From: JBPEWY01 sp965224095
Lineage (GTDB): Bacteria > Bacteroidota > Bacteroidia > Flavobacteriales > Flavobacteriaceae
DNA length: 64,000 nucleotides
Direction: 5' to 3'
Assembly: GCA_965224095.1 (NCBI GenBank)
Contig: OZ245039.1
Coordinates: 1,240,001 to 1,304,000 of the forward strand
The translations under genes were made by a program, and so were the position numbers. This document shows positions 61,993 to 64,000 of this stretch, piece after piece; position 1 is the first letter of the stretch; each line of letters begins with the position of its first letter. A model generated the notes under the pieces. The model had not been told where the DNA came from and did not search any database. It worked only from the letters and a program-made list of their open reading frames with translations.

Positions 61993-64000
61993 CTACTTTT
62001 TCTTTTTCACTTTATCATCGCTTGTTTTCTTCAGCGTATCAAACATAACCGGCGTAGCGATAAACAATGATGAATACGTACCCACAATAATCCCTACGAT
62101 CATAGCGAACATAAATCCGCGTAATGCTTCTCCACCAAAAATAAAGATGGTTAAAAGTACTACCAAGGTAGTCATCGAGGTATTCAACGTTCGGCTCAAT
62201 GTACTATTCAATGCAAGGTTTACATTTTTTCCTCCTCTCCATCCCTTTTCAGAAACAATTTCACGGATACGGTCAAAAACTACCACCGTATCGTTCAGGG
62301 AGTATCCTATCACTGTTAATATGGCCGCAATAAAAGCCTGATCAATCTCCATATTAAAAGGCATGAACTTATACGTCAACGAAAATATACCCAGTACTAT
62401 AAGAACATCATGCGCCACAGCCGCTACTGCTCCCAGAGAGAATTGCCATCTTCTGAAGCGTAACAGGATATAGAGAAATACTACTGCCAGAGATCCCAAT
62501 ACGGCCCATCCGGCATTTTTCTTAATATCATCAGCAATTGTCGGACCTACTTTAATAGATTGTAATACTCCAATCTTTTTATTATCACTACCTTTTACAA
62601 ACTGATCGTATGTAAAGCCATCTGGCAAATACTTTTGAAGGGCAGTGAAAAGTTTTTGTTGGATTTCCTCATCGACTTCCGTACCCTCTTCATCTACCTT
62701 GTATTTTGTGGTAACCTTAATCTGATTGGCTTCTCCAAACGTTTTTGCTTCCGCACTTCCAAAAACCCCAACCAGATCGGAAGTAATTTCAGTAGCATTT
62801 ACCGGATGCTCAAAGCGAACCTGATAAGAACGGCCTCCTACAAAATCAACGCCCTGGTTCAATCCATTGGTAACCAGTGAAAACAATCCGATAGCAATTA
62901 ATATTCCCGAAAGGATATATGCTTTTTTCCTTTTACTAAGGAAATCGATATTTACATTTTTAAACAGGTTTTTAGTGGCCGAAGTAGAGAAATCCAATCG
63001 GCGTTTGCCATTTTTAATATACCATTCAATTAATAATCTTGTAATAAAGATCGCCGTAAACAGTGAAGTAAGAATACCTATTAACAGGGTGGTAGCAAAT
63101 CCTTTAATAGGTCCTGTACCAAAAATTAAAAGAATCAATGCCGTAAGACCCGTCGTAATATTAGCATCGAGAATAGATGAAAGCGCATTGCTAAAACCAT
63201 CTGAAATAGCTTGCTTTAAACCTTTCCCCTTGGCTAATTCTTCTTTGGCCCTTTCAAAAATAAGTACGTTTGCATCGACCGACATACCTATAGTAAGAAC
63301 AATACCGGCAATCCCCGGAAGTGTCAGTACAGCTCCCAATCCTGCCAATACTCCAAATATTAATAGAATATTAAAAATAAGTGCTATATCGGCAAACAAT
63401 CCTGCCTTACCATAATAAAAGATCATCCATATCAATACAATAATCATGGCAATCAGAAACGACATAAACCCGCTGTTAATAGCTTCGTGACCCAGTGAAG
63501 GTCCAACTACCTCGCTCTGAATTATATCGGCTGATGCGGGCAGCTTTCCTGCTCTCAGAACGTTGGCTAGGTCGATTGCTTCATTGAGCGTAAACTGACC
63601 TGATATTTCCGAGTTACCTCCGGAAATAGCTCCTTTGGAAACTCCCGGTGCCGAATACACAATATTATCTAAAACAATAGCTATATTACCCTGTTCCTTA
63701 AACGCTTTACCTGTCATTTCTTCCCAGATCTTAGCTCCTTTTCCGTTCATTTGCATGGAAACAGAGGGCCTACCCTGAAGGTCGTATGACTGTGCGGCAT
63801 CAACCACAACACTTCCGCTCAATGGCGCTTCCTGCTCGCGGTTTGATTGCAACGCATATAATTCTGTTACCTCCGAGTCTTTAGCCGGCTTACCCCAAAC
63901 AAATTTCGCGAACTGAAGATCCTGAGGAAGTAGCCTTCTCACTTCCGGCATTCTTAAATATCCGCCTACTTTGGCAGTGTCCTTGGTTGCAAAAGTAGCC
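61993..64000 (-). CDS. secDF: SecDF fused protein translocase subunit (partial, 5' end outside)
   Basis: About 668 codons of the C-terminal part of a SecD-SecF fusion; the frame stays open to the window edge (GGYLR before the first Met), so the true start lies beyond. Visible parts: the end of the SecD periplasmic domain (ASADIIQSEVVGPSLG), SecD membrane segments with GMSVDANVLIFERAKEEL, then SecF (LNQGVDFVGGRSYQVRFEHP, VIGYSLNDTVVVFDRIRE) and a Lys-rich tail. SecDF uses proton flow to pull proteins through SecYEG. The fused form, usually around 1000 residues, is standard in Bacteroidota. Confidence 0.96.
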   Translation of the reverse strand, partial: ATFATKDTAKVGGYLRMPEVRRLLPQDLQFAKFVWGKPAKDSEVTELYALQSNREQEAPLSGSVVVDAAQSYDLQGRPSVSMQMNGKGAKIWEEMTGKAFKEQGNIAIVLDNIVYSAPGVSKGAISGGNSEISGQFTLNEAIDLANVLRAGKLPASADIIQSEVVGPSLGHEAINSGFMSFLIAMIIVLIWMIFYYGKAGLFADIALIFNILLIFGVLAGLGAVLTLPGIAGIVLTIGMSVDANVLIFERAKEELAKGKGLKQAISDGFSNALSSILDANITTGLTALILLIFGTGPIKGFATTLLIGILTSLFTAIFITRLLIEWYIKNGKRRLDFSTSATKNLFKNVNIDFLSKRKKAYILSGILIAIGLFSLVTNGLNQGVDFVGGRSYQVRFEHPVNATEITSDLVGVFGSAEAKTFGEANQIKVTTKYKVDEEGTEVDEEIQQKLFTALQKYLPDGFTYDQFVKGSDNKKIGVLQSIKVGPTIADDIKKNAGWAVLGSLAVVFLYILLRFRRWQFSLGAVAAVAHDVLIVLGIFSLTYKFMPFNMEIDQAFIAAILTVIGYSLNDTVVVFDRIREIVSEKGWRGGKNVNLALNSTLSRTLNTSMTTLVVLLTIFIFGGEALRGFMFAMIVGIIVGTYSSLFIATPVMFDTLKKTSDDKVKKKK

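Noticed and set aside
62867..63415. 182-codon plus-strand open frame inside secDF
   Set aside because: It lies wholly within a conserved gene on the opposite strand; length comes from secDF codon use.

Overview
The window looks like the chromosome of a marine-type member of the Flavobacteriaceae (Bacteroidota). Support comes from a SusC/SusD pair, type IX secretion (T9SS) C-terminal sorting domains of both type A and type B, a fused SecDF, a Rho factor with a long low-complexity insert, an archaeal/eukaryotic-type ProRS, families such as DUF1599, DUF4293 and BT_3928/DoxX, and several -7 boxes of the Bacteroidota form TAnnTTTG. Base composition is AT-rich and even. I saw no integrase, transposase, prophage or CRISPR array.

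Layout. 1-4000: the 3' end of a probable ABC permease/M1 aminopeptidase gene, then a convergent LytS-type propeller sensor kinase with its LytTR response regulator. 4.4-6.0 kb: a small lipoprotein and a split YeeE/YedE transporter. 6.0-33.1 kb: one large polysaccharide utilisation locus (PUL), all on the minus strand, running from a Y_Y_Y/LuxR-type regulator through SusC, SusD, two surface glycan-binding lipoproteins, a GH16, a sugar-porter MFS transporter, a probable GH149 beta-1,3-glucan phosphorylase, GH3, GH17, an unassigned clan GH-A enzyme, GH30, a GPH-family transporter, two leaderless GH17 enzymes and a LacI-type regulator. The enzyme set fits a laminarin-type beta-1,3/1,6-glucan. 33.2-64 kb: housekeeping genes (clpS, prmA, tpiA, a TlpA-like protein, a lone OppB-like permease, a DoxX fusion, DUF1599, folP, cdaA, an ABC exporter, truA, a phosphodiesterase, rho, two methyltransferases, rpsT, two tRNA-Glu, proS, an Arg/Ser/Tyr-rich lipoprotein, an OmpP1/FadL porin, two T9SS type B proteins, folE, cysS, yidD, lgt, a DUF192 protein and a partial secDF).

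How the PUL probably works (inference). SusD, both binding lipoproteins and GH16 carry acidic residues straight after the lipid cysteine, like known surface-export signals, so they would bind and cut glucan outside. SusC imports oligosaccharides. GH30 (beta-1,6 branches), GH17, GH3 and the clan A enzyme are lipoproteins without that signal and would trim in the periplasm. The two MFS carriers take glucose and short oligosaccharides inward. Leaderless GH17 enzymes and the GH149 phosphorylase finish in the cytoplasm, the latter giving glucose 1-phosphate. The PUL is framed by two regulators of different type, one probably sensing glycan in the periplasm and one probably sensing a cytoplasmic sugar.

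I found no wholly new system. The points most worth a second look are the three-domain DoxX/thioredoxin-like/DUF6624-like fusion, the reuse of one PKD module and one Trp-rich module across PUL proteins, the cytoplasmic GH17 pair beside a phosphorylase, the surface/periplasm split in lipoprotein signals, and an intercistronic hairpin in front of GH16.
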